Shown here: one piece after another, positions 53,193-62,743 of the stretch
Position numbering within the stretch: the stretch's first letter is position 1
Layout: the number at the start of each line of letters is the position of its first letter
Source: Nitzschia sp. DOCU1
Lineage: Eukaryota; Bacillariophyta; Bacillariophyceae; Bacillariales; Bacillariaceae
Length of the DNA stretch: 64,000 nt
Direction: 5' to 3'
Assembly: GCA_951394045.1 (NCBI GenBank)
Contig: OX595999.1
Coordinates: forward strand, 1,785,978-1,849,977
Notes under the pieces: generated by a model
The model's input: the letters and a program-made list of their open reading frames with translations, nothing else
What the model was told of the DNA's origin: nothing
The model's database searches: none
Program-made: the position numbers and the translations under genes

Positions 53193-54299
53193 CTACATGT
53201 CTCCATCTCCATCATCCAAATCGATCGGAATATCATTCAAAGCCTCTAACGCTTCGGTCTTGGCAGCGGCGATGCTCATTCGTTCCTCGGCGGCCGACTC
53301 TTTTCCCAACTCTTGAAGTTCCGTTTGCAAGTCCGTATCAATTTGCAGTTGTCCCATGCTCGCTCGAAATAACAAATCTCTCAAGATCGGATCATCCTTG
53401 GCACATGCCCGTGGAGTATCGCCGTCATCATCTGGTTGATCAGGATTTGCCCCCAGAACACAAAGTAGTCGGCAAGTTTCCACATCTCCGGAAATCACTG
53501 CAGCTTGCAAAACGGTAATCCCGTCATTATCGGCCGCCTGGACATTGGCTCCATACTTGACCAGTAGCTTGACACATTCAGGATGACCCGCGTCTGCGGC
53601 TAAATGCAAGGCAGTTTGACCCGACTCGTCCAAATCGTCGGGATGACAGGATCCACTCGTCAATAATTTTTCCAATGTCGCGACTTGATTGTCTCGAGCA
53701 GCCGCATGTAGTGGATGTGCAGCATCTGCAACTCTTTGTTCTTCGTTTGCAGCAGCATCACCACTTGATGCTGCTAGTGTACTCGGCTTGTTGCCCATGC
53801 CCCCCAAGTCAATGACCGCGCCGTCGTCGTCAAAATCTGCATTGTCGTCGTCGTTATAATCCAACATGCTCTTTGTAAACTCCAAGTGAACCGCCTTGTC
53901 AATATACTCTTGCATGGCTACACTTTTCGCAGTTCCTTCTAGTCGCTTCCACGCTTGATACTTAGCCGACGCTACGACATCGAAAGAAGACGGGGGGTGG
54001 GTCAAGAATTCGCCGACATTTCCCAAAGTGGCTTGCTTGTAGAGGCCGTAGAACTCCAGCTGGGACCCGTGGGGCAATTTCGGAAGTTGGGGTTTGATGT
54101 GATGTACGCAACTTGTAAATCGCTCTCGAATCAAGGCGTGGACTTGTTCGTTCGGTTCTGCTGGTGCTTCTTTGGTCGTCGTCGAAGCGGCGATGCTGCC
54201 CGCGCTGTTGCTCTCGCCCATCATTTTCATTCCAAACGTCAGGCTCACGCCAAACAAGGCGAGGGACAAAAAAGCAGAGCCATAACCTTCACTAGACAT
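53193..54299 (-). CDS. Acyl-CoA-binding protein with ankyrin repeats, membrane-anchored
   Basis: The protein has 368 residues from ATG 54299; upstream in-frame sequence is cysteine-rich and unlike the family. A membrane helix lies near the N-terminus (YGSAFLSLALFGVSLTFGMKMMG). The acyl-CoA-binding domain spans about 52-140: FTSCVHHIKPQLPKLPHGSQ, then FYGLYKQATLGNV with the lipid-binding Tyr/Lys pattern, then KYQAWKRLEGTAKSVAMQEYI. An acidic linker and three or four ankyrin repeats follow from about 200 (PLHAAARDNQVATLEKLLTSG, GQTALHLAADAGHPECVKLLV, GITVLQAAVISGDVETCRLLC). This order matches plant ACBP1/2 and animal ACBD6, which bind long-chain acyl-CoA and recruit partners through the ankyrins at the ER or plasma membrane. 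Confidence 0.94.
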   Translation of the reverse strand: MSSEGYGSAFLSLALFGVSLTFGMKMMGESNSAGSIAASTTTKEAPAEPNEQVHALIRERFTSCVHHIKPQLPKLPHGSQLEFYGLYKQATLGNVGEFLTHPPSSFDVVASAKYQAWKRLEGTAKSVAMQEYIDKAVHLEFTKSMLDYNDDDNADFDDDGAVIDLGGMGNKPSTLAASSGDAAANEEQRVADAAHPLHAAARDNQVATLEKLLTSGSCHPDDLDESGQTALHLAADAGHPECVKLLVKYGANVQAADNDGITVLQAAVISGDVETCRLLCVLGANPDQPDDDGDTPRACAKDDPILRDLLFRASMGQLQIDTDLQTELQELGKESAAEERMSIAAAKTEALEALNDIPIDLDDGDGDM

Positions 54300-55656
54300 G
54301 GTATGCCGATATCTAGTAGTAACTAACCGAGCTGTATGGATGGTGTGGCAACAACAACAACATCGAGTACAGCAACAACCGATGCTACGCCGAACCGAGA
54401 AAGAGGAGTTGCAGAAAAGGATATCGTACGATGGGATAAATGACTGTGTCTCTCCCATAGACGGACAGACAGAGTTTCGGCACCGAATTGCGACCAAAAT
54501 GACCGTTTACTATTACACTCGGATAACACGAGTTATCGCGCGCGGCGCCCGATTTTTGGAAATGGGGCCTCGCCTCTGCGCGGAAGAGCTTATGTTTTGG
54601 GGGGACATTTGTTGTGGTCATCATCAAGCAGTCCGATGGTGTGCTTTTGGATTTGTGCGGGTTGCCACGTTGATCGAAATGCAGAGTTCTTCCCTTGGTA
54701 AATCGATTCATTTTGTCGTTGGTTTGAATGGCGCGACATGTCAAGACCACAGCCGCTGTGGCTACACCCGACAATGGGCACTCGAAAATCTGTTCAGTTG
54801 CATGGTCTTGGCGGGCAAAGTTTTGAATGGCTTGAGCATGTGAAGTGTCGACTTTTCTTGCAACGTCAGCGGAGCCAGTACGGCAGGCATGAGACAATTC
54901 ACTCCAGCTAGGATCCAGAGGCATCAACCAATTTGAAAGTCCGTGTCACGATCTCGGATGTGCAAAATTGCCTCAAGCTTACCATGACGATGGATATTCC
55001 AGTCGCTGATACTGTGCTGAGGGGTTCTAGGGTCTCTAGGGCATTTTCATTTCATCGGACGATGGTAGCTTCTTGCTTCTTTTTCGAACACCCTTTTGTG
55101 CTTGAGACACCTGCGGGCCCGAGGCTATTCTGGAAACGTCAATAAGCGAGCAGGACCGTGGTGTGATGTTGATGTCATTGCAGTGCAAAAATGGTGGAAC
55201 AAGCCACAAACGACCACGACAACTATCTGTCGTACTGAGTGTGTACTGTTTGTTTCTACTCTCCTACGATGCCGTCGATCTGTAAGCCTGTTGACACTCT
55301 TTTGGGTTGTCCTGGGCTCAATCACAGCTTGCACGAAAGGCCATGCCAGCTAGCTACTGGTAGCAACACAGCTACTACTTCAATCTACGTCTAGCATTGT
55401 GGCTGGGATTCATGTTCGTCCCTTACTCCACTCCCTAACAAGACTACGACTTGGTCAAGAAAAGATATGGCTGCCCGTAATCATGTCACTAGTATTCCTT
55501 TACTAACACTTGTGTGGGCGCTTATCTTGGTCTCTTGTCTGTCTTGTCTTATGTTTGGTGGGGTTCGTTTTGTCTCGGCGCAGGGACGGATGGATATGCA
55601 TGTTGTTTCGTGAAGTTCTTGTTGTTCATACATGTAATAATTGGTTGGCCTTGGCA
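54300..55656. other. Intergenic region, no supported gene
   Basis: Upstream of the ACBP gene, about 54524-54560 contains aacacgagttatcgcg, shared with the palindromic element at 21934-22099. Open frames on both strands lack domains. Nothing resembling a retroelement LTR was found next to 55657. Confidence 0.45.
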
Positions 55657-56280
55657 CTACAACCAGAGGCGGCGACCTTGCTTGCTCGATCCCTTCTCCT
55701 GGTCCGAAGACAAGACACGGCTTCGAACATTAATACCATCACCAGCGGGACACTTGAGGGCCTTGGAAGACTTGACATTGAGGAGCTTGTCGTCATTCTT
55801 CACACTTGGAATATCCCCGCAGCAGCCGCAGCCTATAAATGTGTAGTTGCTTTGGAGATCCAAAGCGTTGGCGTCGGACTCCTTTGTGAAGCACTTCTGA
55901 TGATAATGAGCACCTGTTGCATCCTCGTTCATGTGCAAGAAGCAGTAATTGTACCCCAACCCGGGATTTTTTTCATCGCAAAGGTTGTTTTGATAATCGC
56001 ATGCTTCAATGCGCTTGGAGGGCTTGGCTGAAGGTCTGTCAAGGCAGGCAGTGCCATAACTGGCAAACTCTTCCTCGCAGAGGAGAGTGCCCGTTGTGGG
56101 TGCAATCTTGAAAGGCGATACCCCTTTGCCTTTCATCGACATCTTTCGAACCCATGATGTAGTTGAGCCGGAATCCAAAAGGACTTTGAACACATAATTT
56201 TTTTTATTTTCTTGAAATGATATATTGGTAGATGGAACATAATCGAGCGCTTCTTGACCCCCAGGATCCTTTTCTCCCAT
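55657..56280 (-). CDS. Protease-fragment/cysteine-rich fusion ORF
   Basis: The open frame has 207 codons from ATG 56280 and lies in the same frame as the upstream gag, separated by one UGA. Residues 26-43 (KNYVFKVLLDSGSTTSWV) contain the D-S-G-S active-site motif of retroelement aspartic proteases. The protease is cut off after about residue 62. From there the sequence reads LLCEEEFASYGTACLD, then ACDYQNNLCDEKNPGLGYNYC, KCFTKE and NYTFIGCGCC. This aligns with exon 2 of the gene at 8505-9946 (NLCEQEFKNYAAVCLD ... NLCNVNDPSKGFVYCF ... KCFVDD ... NYDFVGCGCC). The rest is basic. There is no signal peptide in this frame. It could be a decayed junction or a translated chimera. Confidence 0.7.
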   Translation of the reverse strand: MGEKDPGGQEALDYVPSTNISFQENKKNYVFKVLLDSGSTTSWVRKMSMKGKGVSPFKIAPTTGTLLCEEEFASYGTACLDRPSAKPSKRIEACDYQNNLCDEKNPGLGYNYCFLHMNEDATGAHYHQKCFTKESDANALDLQSNYTFIGCGCCGDIPSVKNDDKLLNVKSSKALKCPAGDGINVRSRVLSSDQEKGSSKQGRRLWL

Positions 56281-56304
56281 GAAAGAATCCTCTTGTTCTG
56301 ACAG

Positions 56305-57567
56305 TCACCATTGACCATCATCATAATAATCCTCTTCACCGTGGCCTTGAAAGTATGCTTCGTGATCCACTTCTTCTTGGTAATCTTCTTCAGCACCCTC
56401 GTCTTCGTTAACGAGATAGTTGTCTTGGGTATTCGACTCCGCTGCCGGTTCATGATGCGAATAATGCACATCGTGACCTGGATCAGCTAGGTAAGCTGAT
56501 GAATCGTCAACATAATGCGTCGCTTGTTGAACGCGAACGGGCTGGAATCTACCACGCCCTGCAAATCCACGTCCTTGGTAAGCTTGAAAACGCCCTGGAG
56601 ACGCGCTTGACCCCGTACTAACCCTTGATGGCGGAGTGTTCAAGCGCCGATATTGAGCTTGAGGAGTGTAATTTCCTTGTTGTCTTGGTGCCGTTGGAGG
56701 GACCGGAGCGTAATAACCACGACCCTGATGACCTTGGTCACCGTAATATCCACCGCGTCCTTGACGATAGTAATTACCCCCATTATAACCACGACCACCA
56801 GTGTAGCCGCGTCCTTGATAACCATGTGGAGTGCGACCACGTCCACCTCGTCCTCCACCACGAGCCATGTTTCGTTCACGAATCCTGTTATGGATTTGCT
56901 CTTGTTCAGCAAAGTAGTTGGTAATATCCTCGTAAGAAGAAGTCACCACTGACAGATTACTCCGTCCAAAGTTGTCTTTCCATTCTTGGAGCATCGCCAT
57001 GTGCAACAAGTACTTGAGTTCGAGTTCTGAATACGGTTCTGTGTTGTCTGCACCTGGGAACCACTTCATCAATCGATTCAGGAACCGGTATCGTGCAGCC
57101 AATTCTGGGACAGAGAGCCGGTAAGGTTTGGGAGAAGTATCCATATAGAGTTTTTGCTTGGGGATGTCGGATTCCCGCAAGAACTTCTTGATAAACTCAG
57201 CAATAGCGAGCTTGAAAGTTTCGTTAGTCTCAGTGTCTTGAGTAGCTCGAGCAATATCCCATTGATCTCGGATGGTGCCCCTGAGACATTCACGGAACTT
57301 GTCGAACTTCTTGGGACCAGTCGATAAGTTGAGTCGCCCTGCGCCTGCGACATCATGAAATTCTTCGATTGTACGGAGAATCAATTCGATATTGAGTTCA
57401 TCCGCTAAGGGAACCTGCACCTTGCGTTTTTCATGCACCGGGGCATTATTCGTTCCGATGTTGACTGTCGCAACGATTGACGCTTGACGCAATTCGTTCA
57501 ATTTCAGCTCCGTTATCAACGGAATCACAGGAGCACGACTGGCAGCAGCAGTCGCCGAAAGACTCAT
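56305..57567 (-). CDS. Retroelement Gag-like protein with RGG boxes
   Basis: The protein has 420 residues. The N-terminal half is a helical capsid-like region: VPLADELNIELILRTIEEFHD, FRECLRGTIRDQWDIA, FKLAIAEFIKKFLRESD, then ELKYLLHMAMLQEWKDNFGR. The C-terminal half contains repeated arginine-glycine-glycine/tyrosine-glycine boxes (ARGGGRGGRGRTPHGYQGRG at about 230-249, then GYYGDQGHQGRGYY). These probably bind RNA in place of the usual CCHC zinc knuckle, which is absent. The tail is acidic. I assign it to retroelement Gag from the downstream protease motif and general layout; the superfamily (Ty3 or Ty1 type) cannot be fixed without reverse transcriptase. Confidence 0.75.
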   Translation of the reverse strand: MSLSATAAASRAPVIPLITELKLNELRQASIVATVNIGTNNAPVHEKRKVQVPLADELNIELILRTIEEFHDVAGAGRLNLSTGPKKFDKFRECLRGTIRDQWDIARATQDTETNETFKLAIAEFIKKFLRESDIPKQKLYMDTSPKPYRLSVPELAARYRFLNRLMKWFPGADNTEPYSELELKYLLHMAMLQEWKDNFGRSNLSVVTSSYEDITNYFAEQEQIHNRIRERNMARGGGRGGRGRTPHGYQGRGYTGGRGYNGGNYYRQGRGGYYGDQGHQGRGYYAPVPPTAPRQQGNYTPQAQYRRLNTPPSRVSTGSSASPGRFQAYQGRGFAGRGRFQPVRVQQATHYVDDSSAYLADPGHDVHYSHHEPAAESNTQDNYLVNEDEGAEEDYQEEVDHEAYFQGHGEEDYYDDGQW

Positions 57568-57965
57568 GGTGATAGGATGGGAAAACTCGTAACCTATAGC
57601 AAAGAGAGAGGAAGGTAAAAGCCGACAGATGAAACAAATTCCACTTGCCGGTCTCGTAGAAGATAGTACTGATTGTACGCGAATCGCTTTCTGAATTCAG
57701 AGTGAACTACGCGTGAGAGACAATCAACTATCCAGTATTATGAGGGCTACGAGGCAGGAGGGCTCCATGCCGGTGAACTAATGAGGGATGACATGCGTAT
57801 ACGTCAGTGGAGGTGCGAAGAGGGCAACGACGTCATCACAGTTAACTAGGTTAGTATTAACCTACCTATCCTGACTACCAAGGAGATGGTGACTACCTAC
57901 CTAACTATCAACAGGGTGGTACTGTACCTATGAGGATAAGTAGGCACAAGAAGGATTTGCTTTTT

Positions 57966-58018
57966 TCGGGTATCGATCCCGAGACCTCAGCTTGTGCCAC
58001 TCAGCCACTGAGGACAGT
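57966..58018 (-). ncRNA. tRNA-like sequence lacking an anticodon arm (SINE or tRNA relic)
   Basis: On the minus strand, TGGCTGAGTGG at 58007-57997 is a match to the Pol III A box, inside a D-arm-like hairpin (GCT...AGC, 57990-58005). Further on, TCGGG ATCGATA CCCGA (57982-57966) forms a perfect 5-bp stem with a 7-nt loop, like a T arm, and includes a near-consensus B box (GGATCGATACC). The A-to-B spacing is only about 17 nt, so no anticodon arm fits. The acceptor strands do not pair. It resembles the 5' half of a serine or leucine tRNA plus a T arm. Confidence 0.5.
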
Positions 58019-58176
58019 GTTCAAAGATGGGCTTATCAAATATATAAGTAATGCGACCATGGACTAAATTAGTTTTTATTTTTGAAAAACGTAATCAGCC
58101 CCTTTATGCATGACTGGGAATATGTATGATTGTACTGAACTAGTTTTTTCTCTGCACTGCACACGACCACAGTGTA

Positions 58177-58948
58177 CCTTACTACTGGACAGCCACCAGC
58201 TACAAATGAAATTGTTCATATCTCCACCAATACTGGTCCATTTTCAGTAGTTGATTCACCACTACAACCTGTATGACAACACAAAGACGGCCTTTGAGGT
58301 GAAATGAATCCACAAAGCTTTCTAATTACCTTACTACTGGACAGCCACCAGCTACAAATGAAATTGTTCATATCTCCACCAACACTGGTCCATTTTCAGT
58401 AGTTGTTTCACCACTACAACCTGTATGACAACACAAAGACGGCCTTTGAGGTGAAATGAATCCACAAAGCTTTCTAATTACCTTACTACTTGACACCCAC
58501 CAGCCACAATGGAAATTGTTCATATTTCCACCAATACTGGTCCATTTTCAGTAGTTGTTTCACTCCCACAATCAGCTACAAATGAAATTGTTCATATCTC
58601 CACCAATACTGGTCCATTTTCAGTAGTTGATTCACCACTACAACCTGTATGACAACACAAAGACGGCCTTTGAGGTGAAATGAATCCACAAAGCTTTCTA
58701 ATTACCTTACTACTGGACAGCCACCAGCTACAAATGAAATTGTTCATATCTCCACCAACACTGGTCCATTTTCAGTAGTTGTTTCACCACTACAACCTGT
58801 ATGACAACACAAAGACGGCCTTTGAGGTGAAATGAATCCACAAAGCTTTCTAATTACCTTACTACTTGACACCCACCAGCCACAATGGAAATTGTTCATA
58901 TTTCCACCAATACTGGTCCATTTTCAGTAGTTGTTTCACTCCCACAAT
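58177..58948. repeat. Satellite: 152-bp monomers in a 376-bp higher-order repeat
   Basis: Monomers begin (ccttactact) at 58177, 58329, 58481, 58705 and 58857. A truncated monomer joins at 58573. The block 58197-58572 is repeated as 58573-58948 with an offset of 376 bp, each block holding a type-A monomer, a type-B monomer and a diverged short one. Each monomer contains accactacaacctgtatgac and aagacggcctttgaggtg. Confidence 0.93.
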
Positions 58949-59593
58949 CAGTATAACAAGCCCCACATGGTGAGTGGTGTGAATCATGTGCACTACGCTT
59001 TGTTTGGAGTTAGTGGTAGTCGAAAGGTCCAATTACTAATGGAAGCAAGGGAACATCATGCAGTATCTTGTTGGTGTGCATTTCAATTTCTGAACCATAA
59101 ACAATTTAACTACCTTTTTATGTATTTTATAGCATTCAGATGATGTAGAACAGTCAGCTATAGTGGGGTCCTTACTACTTGCAAGCTATGAGAATCCTGA
59201 ATTCAGTATCTCAAGAAAAGCTGTAACTTTGTGGGGCTCGTTTCTATGAAGCAGAAGAACTACCAGGGTAACTACCTAACTACCTAACTACTTATCCACA
59301 TATCTATCTATGAAGTAACAAGACAAGGAGGCTGTATGAGTGAGCATGACAAGCTGGGGTGGCTCATATGAGCAACAAGCATGATCAGAGGTAGATTCAT
59401 GAAGAGGTTGCGCATATGTAACTATGAACAAATATGATGAGCTGAGGAAGGTTGTATGAACGAACATGATATCAATGGGAGACTAATGCATAAAGAAGAC
59501 TGATGACAAAGTATGATAATGTAGTGAAACCTCATCTTCTCCCATTCTTCTCGTTTTACTTCAAATTCTATGTTTCCAACTCTGCTGTTTCCT

Positions 59594-59730
59594 AGTCCTA
59601 TTCCTATTCCTAATCCTATTTTCCCCACTATCCCTATTCCTATTCCTACTTTCCTTATTCCTTTTTCCTTTTCCCTTCTTCCTTCTTCCTTTTCCCTTTT
59701 ACCCATTACCAATTACCCTAACCCTAACCC
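59594..59730. repeat. Interstitial telomere-like pyrimidine tract
   Basis: A one-strand pyrimidine-rich stretch of cctatt/ccttatt/cccttt variants ends in accctaaccctaaccc (59715-59730), two and a half copies of CCCTAA, the telomere-type repeat known in diatoms. Degenerate units precede the perfect ones. Confidence 0.7.
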
Positions 59731-60007
59731 ATCATTGAGCGACTGAAGTATATTAAGGATAACAAGCTCAATGAGAGCACTGTTATCATCTTTGCCAATT
59801 ATCATAGCCTTTGTTTGTTGTTGTTGCTAGCAACAGTAGTGGTAGGTTGTGTGGAATGGTGGTGAATTGCACTTCTCGCTGAACATGGAGCTTATTTAGT
59901 CTCCGCTAGAAGTTTTTTGCTTCTCGTTCTCGGAGAAGGCCTTGTAAGGACGGTGCGCGCGAGAACGAGAAACAAAAATGCGCTTCTCGTTCTCGTTCTC
60001 GCGCACT

Positions 60008-60049
60008 GTTAGGGCTGCGACTCGCCGCGTGGGACGTTTGGGCAAAAAA
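60008..60049 (+). repeat. Inverted repeat, left copy
   Basis: Begins gttagggctgcgactcgccg and continues to tttgggcaaaa. The reverse complement of this pattern occurs at 62744-62784, on the far side of the APC2 pseudogene. Twenty bases are identical, then a 9-10-base variable part, then eleven identical bases. Confidence 0.8.
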
Positions 60050-60241
60050 CTAAATTATGCCCTTCGGTTTGAAATTGCTGGTAGAAAAAGAGACGTAGGA
60101 TTCCCACGTAGCCGCAAGAAGACTAACTCGATCACAACAGCGCAACAATAACAATAATAACAACCACAACAACCGATCCAACCATTATTACCTACGTCGA
60201 CACGATGTGCTTTCAACAAGGCTCGCACCACGCCCACATCT

Positions 60242-62057
60242 TTGGTGGCCCGACAGGATGCGCCGGGGGACGAGTCCAAGGACGAGAAAGAATTGAGTTT
60301 TTTTCGTAATTTGAGACTTTTGGGGTGGATCCGTCCTCAGGGATTCTTGCAGCAACCTCTAGGCGCCGCCTTGCACGATACTATTCTGAACTGGGTCCGG
60401 GCTACTATTTCCAAGGACTTTGAATCCGAGGGTCTGTTCCAGCAAGTGAAAAAGTATCAGGAGACGGTGGTTCTTCCCTGGCTACAAGATTGTGTAGGCG
60501 CTGAACGATTTGAGGAAGATGAATGGACACTCAAGATACAACTTACTTGCGCCGAGTGCTATTGTATGGTTCGCGGACTATCCGGATTCTCATCCCGCTG
60601 TCATTGAACTCAAGCAAGTTCTAGAACAGACAAAGATGCATTCCTCGTTGGGAGAAGCACTGAAAGAAAGTTTGATTCGACGATTGAATCATCCTGGTGC
60701 GGGAACTCATCAAATTATTGATGTTTATATCAACACGATCCGGGTGTTGCGAGAAATCGATCCGTCAGATCGACTCTTGCAAGTGGTGCGCAGCTATTTA
60801 CGTCGCCGTCACAATACCGTTCGATGCATCTTTACAAGTTTGACGGATGCCGAAGTAGGCTGAGAGCTCTACAAAGAATTGCGACGGCAAGGCGCAAAGC
60901 CACTCGAACACAATGCTGCAGATTCTGACGACGAAGAGGAAGAACCCACTTTCGAATGGCAGCCTCCTCCTCCCATCAGCAAACAAAAGAGCGGATTCTT
61001 TGCCAACATCGGTTTGGGTGGAGGTAGCAGCGGAAACGGCGGCGATATTCTTTCCATGCTGGTTAGTATCTATGGCAGCAAAGAACTCTTTGTCAATGAG
61101 TACCGACTCATGTTGGCGGACAAGCTGCTGGCGAATTTGGATTTCAATACCGACAAGGAAGTCCACACGCTCGAGCTGCTCAAGTTGCGCTTTGGTGAAC
61201 TTACCATGCGCAATTGCGAAAGCATGCTCAAGGATACGGACGATAGTAAACGTGTCGTCACCAATATCCACACTAGTCTGCAAGCCAAAGAGCGCCATCG
61301 ACAACAGTTGCAACCAGACGAAGCCGATGCTCAAGATCCTACAATTGTTGATGCCGCTATTGTCTCGCATATTTTCTGGCCTGCCCTGCAAAACGAGCAG
61401 TGTCAAGCACCACCCACGCCTTCAAGCTGGCTTGGATCGATTTGGCGCAGAATATGCTCGACTTAAAAATCCTTGTCAACTGGTGTGGCTCAACCAACTC
61501 GGAACGGTTCAACTTGAACTAGATGTCCTTGAGGAATCCAAGGATGGGACGACTACCGTCGAGACTCGCGATTTTACTGTGGCGCCATTGTTAGCAACTT
61601 TGATCTCGCACTTTGAGGACAAAGACGAATGGACTGCTGAAGAGCTGTCGAATGAGACGGGCATACCCGAGCACGTAATCCAGAAATGGATGGGGTATCG
61701 GATGTTGCATCCCCCATCTACGTATGTCGTTGCGACCCGCGAGTATCTATTGGCAGGGGGAGATGGCGATCATTCTGTGCCTATGGACGAAGACGGGCAC
61801 CATTCACAGGCTGTATCGGTCGCAGCGCAAGAAGAAGAGGACCTTGCCATATAGGAAAGTTATATTTGTGGAATGTTGAACACACATGGTCAATTGCCAC
61901 TGGAACGCATCCACAATACCCTCAAGATGTTTGTCACAGGTTCTGATATCAAGTACAACAAGACTCCGCAGCAACTCAGTCGACTGCTGCAACACCTCTG
62001 CAAGCAGGACAAGCTCGAATGCGAACCGGATGGAATGTACAAACTTGCGAAGAAGTA
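60242..62057 (+). pseudogene. APC2: Decayed, 5'-truncated APC2 (anaphase-promoting complex cullin subunit)
   Basis: Segments in order match APC2: FFRNLRLLGWIRPQGFLQ and VVLPWLQDC; then, after a frameshift near 60570, FADYPDSHPAVIELKQVLE, HPGAGTHQIIDVYINTIRVL and RSYLRRRHNTVRCIFTSLTD. A UGA at 60861 interrupts before ELYKELRRQ. The cullin core continues with DILSMLVSIYGSKELFVNEY, LLKLRFGELTMRNCESMLKD and SHIFWPAL. A second frameshift near 61420 leads to QLVWLNQLGTVQLELDV and the winged-helix part WTAEELSNETGIP. A UAG at 61852 replaces the tryptophan expected before ESYICGML. The end PLERIHNTLKMFV ... LLQHLCKQDKLEC reaches a stop at 62055. The first third of APC2 is missing. With at least four disabling changes this is a pseudogene; an intact copy must exist elsewhere, since APC2 is essential in studied eukaryotes. 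Confidence 0.88.
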
Positions 62058-62139
62058 GAATGCTAGGAGTATAGTGGCTTGAAAGATCTTGAAAGGGCAA
62101 TGCTAGTGTCGCAATACCAAAATTAGTTCTTAATTTCTA

Positions 62140-62330
62140 CTACTTTGGCGTACAAGCTTTCTCAAAATCGATAAATCCACCAGCGAGAATCTGGCTTTCA
62201 AATAATTCCCAGCCGGCTAGTGTTGCTGCAGTTCCCTTGCTACCATCCTTTAGCACCACTTTGGTATTCAGATCTTCTTTCCAATCAGGTCCTCACCCTC
62301 AAGCAGATCCTTAAGAACCACACTAGCCAT
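62140..62330 (-). pseudogene. Unidentified gene fragment inside the inverted-repeat segment
   Basis: From ATG 62330 the minus strand reads MASVVLKDLLEGEDLIGKK and stops. After a one-base frame change it reads DLNTKVVLKDGSKG, then GWELFESQILAGGFIDFEKAC, with a stop at 62142-62140. The composition is clearly protein-like, but I recognise no family. With the frame break and about 62 codons it is probably a captured or decayed fragment. Confidence 0.4.
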
Positions 62331-62743
62331 TGTTGGAAATAGGATCCATTACAAGCAAGTGAATTGTTTTTATCACCTTGGCAAAACAAACAGACGAGGA
62401 AATGAGAGGCATCCAAATCCATCCACGACTCCCGCCCATCCAAAACCATCATTTTCACATCCGCACCTTTGTTGGCATCAGTCGTCCTCCACCGGATTGT
62501 TGATTGTTGTAGCCGAGGAGACAGGAGACATGCCAATTGATGGAATAATGAGGAGCCAATGGACAGATTGGTTCTTTGGGGTGTGTTTGAGCTTAGTATA
62601 ACAGGGCTCCTCGAAATTCGGCGCCTGTGTGGAGTTGGAGGCATGACTCGAAGGGGAATTTCCCGCCGTGAAAACTCGTTTTATTTTGGAATACATGTGT
62701 ATCTTGCGCGCGTGCCCGCCCAGGGGTGTGCCCGCTCGTTTTG

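Larger units (their letters stand above)
55657..57567 (-). mobile_element. Truncated retroelement (gag and start of protease) fused to a host-like cysteine-rich segment
   Basis: Reading from 57567 downward: a 420-codon gag, one in-frame UGA (56307-56305), then the first part of an aspartic protease, then in the same frame a cysteine-rich domain that also occurs in the gene at 8505-9946. Reverse transcriptase, RNase H and integrase are absent. No LTR pair was found when 57570-58000 was compared by eye with 55100-55650. Confidence 0.75.
57568..60241. other. Repeat-rich region: tRNA-like sequence, satellite, telomere-like tract
   Basis: No protein gene is supported. Besides the listed items it holds a 7-bp stem palindrome (taggtta gtat taaccta) near 57850-57867, ctaactac-type repeats near 59270-59290, and a GC-rich inverted pair of cttctcgttctcg / cgagaacgag near 59930-60000. 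Confidence 0.55.

Noticed and set aside
54385..54927. 180-codon minus-strand frame upstream of the ACBP gene
   Set aside because: No domain, no conserved features, and it overlaps a repeat-derived segment.
56133..56471. 112-codon basic minus-strand frame across the gag/protease junction
   Set aside because: It is an out-of-frame reading of the gag end; the gag and protease frames explain the region.
57568..58000. Retroelement LTR and primer-binding site next to gag
   Set aside because: No matching long repeat was found on the other side of the element, and no clear tRNA 3'-end complement was seen.
57966..58018. Functional tRNA gene
   Set aside because: The spacing between A and B boxes is too short for an anticodon arm and the acceptor ends do not pair.
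58177..58948. CRISPR-like array
   Set aside because: Units are 152 bp, directly adjacent without unique spacers, in a eukaryotic genome; this is a satellite.
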